DNA of 64,000 nucleotides from Sporocytophaga sp. (GTDB taxonomy: Bacteria > Bacteroidota > Bacteroidia > Cytophagales > Cytophagaceae), in the NCBI GenBank assembly GCA_024707265.1, contig JANQAB010000004.1:62001-126000 (forward strand). The letters are read 5' to 3'. The position numbers and the translations under genes are program-made. Shown here one piece after another: positions 62,563-64,000 of the stretch. Under the pieces are notes generated by a model. That model did no database searches, was not told the origin of the DNA, and saw nothing but the letters and a program-made list of their open reading frames with translations. How positions within the stretch are numbered: position 1 is the stretch's first letter; each line of letters opens with the position of its first letter.

Positions 62563-64000
62563 CTATTTTTTGATAAACTGTCCTGATGACATTACTTTAT
62601 TCTTTTCATTTAATATTGAAATAATATATGTTCCAGGAGTTAATGAAGATATATTGATTCCTTCTTGATTTTTACCTCTTAATTTTTGTTTTCCGTCAAT
62701 GGTGGTGATTTCGAAGTTGAAATTTTTCAGGTCATTATCTTTTAAATAAAGCATTGCTCCATCGACCGGATTGGGGTAAACTATGAATTTTCCCTGCTTA
62801 TCTTCACCGGAAGAAATTGAAGTAACAACCGTAGATCCATCAGGTTTAGAATTGAATAATAATTTTATTTCACAGTCACTTAATGCTCTGTTATAAATTT
62901 TTATATCATCTATGGTACCTTTGAAATAATTCGGATAATCACTCCAGGCCGCACCAATTCTTATATTGCTACCACATTTTACAATCGGAGCAGGAGAAGA
63001 AAGCGTTTTTTCGCTAATTAATTTTCCATCTGCATATAATCTTAAAGTAAGGCTGTCGAAAGTAGAAACTATAAAATGCCAGTCCTCCAGTGGAACAATT
63101 TCAGCGCTGGTATTCGTAGTCCATCCGTTGGGATTGAATTCACAGGCAGTGTTTGCCTTTATAGCTGTTTGAGGCTTATTATGAAATGCCAGTCTTAATA
63201 AATACTGCTCATCAGTAGCATTGTAAAATGAACTTTTGCGAATAATATCCGGCGTATGGGAGACCACAGAGTCTGCTTTAACCCATGCAGCAAGAGTGAT
63301 ATTGGCAGGGTTTAACGAAGGAGCATCAGGGATTTCTATATAATCATCAATACCATCAAAGCTATATGCACTATTAGGATTTCCGAAACGATCGTTGGTA
63401 AGTTCAGGGCCATAAACTATTCCGTGATTTTCGTAGGAACTTTCATCCATTGTACTTCCTGAAAAAGGTAAATGAACAACCAGGGAAAGATCATTTTCAT
63501 GATATAGGGCCTTAATCGCGCATTCATCCAAAGCCTTATTGAAAATTTTTATATCGTCTATTATACCCTTGAAGTAATTCGGATAATCTCTCCAGGCTGT
63601 ACCGATTCTTATATTGCTACCACACTTTACAATCGGAGCAGGTGAAGATAGTTTTTCTTCACTAAGTAATTTTCCGTCTGTATATAACCTTAATGCAAGG
63701 CTGTCGAAAGTAGCAACTATAAAATGCCAGTTTTCCAGAGAAACTTTTACCGGACTGGTATTCGTCGTCCATCCATTGGGATTATATACACAGGTACTAT
63801 TTACCTTAATACATGTCTGAGGCGTATTATAATATGCAAGTCTTAATATATACTGTTCATTAGTAGCATTGGAAAAGATACTTTTACGAATAATATCAGG
63901 TGTTTGAGAAATTATCGAATCTACTTTGACCCATGCAGCAAGCGTAATATTGGCAGGATTTAACGATGGGGCATCAGGAATTTCAATGTAATCATCAATG
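62563..64000 (-). CDS. T9SS-secreted protein with tandem LamG domains (5' end beyond window)
   Basis: The frame is open from the stop at 62563 to the right edge, so the start and signal peptide lie outside. At least 478 residues. Two LamG domains about 216 residues apart (each with DDYIEIPDAPSLNPANITLA, DIIRKSxFxNAT.EQY, NPNGWTTNTS and CGSNIRIG.AW.DYPNYFKG) are separated by a linker with NKALDECAIKALYHEN and HLPFSGSTMDES. The T9SS tail is VYPNPVDGAMLYL to SSGQFIKK. A likely glycan-binding surface or secreted protein. More repeats may follow outside the window. Confidence 0.85.
   Translation of the reverse strand, partial: IDDYIEIPDAPSLNPANITLAAWVKVDSIISQTPDIIRKSIFSNATNEQYILRLAYYNTPQTCIKVNSTCVYNPNGWTTNTSPVKVSLENWHFIVATFDSLALRLYTDGKLLSEEKLSSPAPIVKCGSNIRIGTAWRDYPNYFKGIIDDIKIFNKALDECAIKALYHENDLSLVVHLPFSGSTMDESSYENHGIVYGPELTNDRFGNPNSAYSFDGIDDYIEIPDAPSLNPANITLAAWVKADSVVSHTPDIIRKSSFYNATDEQYLLRLAFHNKPQTAIKANTACEFNPNGWTTNTSAEIVPLEDWHFIVSTFDSLTLRLYADGKLISEKTLSSPAPIVKCGSNIRIGAAWSDYPNYFKGTIDDIKIYNRALSDCEIKLLFNSKPDGSTVVTSISSGEDKQGKFIVYPNPVDGAMLYLKDNDLKNFNFEITTIDGKQKLRGKNQEGINISSLTPGTYIISILNEKNKVMSSGQFIKK
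62878..64000 (-). repeat. Duplicated LamG coding repeat (offset 648 bp)
   Basis: Copy 1 (62878-63352) and copy 2 (63527-64000) are highly similar at DNA level (cgattctt/ttcttatattgctaccaca, caatcggagcaggtgaaga). They encode near-identical LamG domains. The relationship is an internal duplication, and further copies could lie beyond the edge. Confidence 0.85.

Noticed and set aside
1..64000. tRNA, rRNA, riboswitch, prophage or conjugative genes
   Set aside because: I looked for the characteristic sequences and gene types and found none that I could support.

Overview
The window is AT-rich chromosomal DNA from a Bacteroidota bacterium, most likely a gliding, polymer-degrading member of the Cytophagales. 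I infer this from six large secreted proteins that end in the type IX secretion (T9SS) sorting domain (PNP motif, then a beta-rich tail ending in a basic residue), from SprB-type, LamG and beta-propeller domains, from Cys-lipobox lipoproteins, and from Bacteroidota promoter features. No rRNA, tRNA, CRISPR array or intact transposon was seen.

Layout. 0-8 kb: a small membrane protein, a SprB-repeat T9SS adhesin, transposase debris and a beta-propeller T9SS protein. 8.4-11.9 kb: an AAA+ ATPase of the type found with extracellular contractile injection systems (eCIS), followed by a DUF4157 effector-like protein, with a BIME-like inverted repeat between them. 11.9-28.4 kb: an accessory zone of mostly single, short, plus-strand genes for secreted proteins, lipoproteins and orphans (LRR, MORN, PASTA, LamG). 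Between its genes lies a dispersed hairpin repeat (GTTCTGTC-4 nt-GACAGAAC), always in the same orientation, together with C-terminal remnants of REP-associated tyrosine transposases (RAYT). 28.6-37.7 kb: an SRPBCC protein, an ATP-cone/Mrr-like nuclease, an SDR, a thioredoxin-like protein, RmuC, a propeller protein and small membrane proteins. 37.8-45.3 kb: AraC regulators interleaved with small metabolic or detoxification proteins (SDR, VOC, cupin, GNAT, DinB-like, DUF1569). 45.7-49.5 kb: an OmpR-type two-component system with three envelope genes. 49.6-62.4 kb: a phosphatase, an antiporter, a T9SS propeller protein, a Crp-type regulator, a DHFR-like protein, a Mur ligase, a CrtA-like protein and a DUF2314 protein. 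62.6-64 kb: a LamG-repeat T9SS protein that runs off the right edge.

Two results stand out. First, three copies of a box TTCCCAAnTCnTTCC (TTCC half-sites exactly 11 bp apart), followed 12-14 bp later by TTAC, lie in front of the response regulator, the beta-barrel gene and the PepSY gene. This looks like the direct-repeat operator of the two-component system. Second, ten genes are interrupted by a one-base indel in a homopolymer, one of them (49032) twice. Restoring one base in each run gives a coherent, family-like protein, and every corrected length is a multiple of three. Either the sequence carries systematic homopolymer errors or these runs slip in vivo. Several apparent pseudogenes should therefore be read as single genes.
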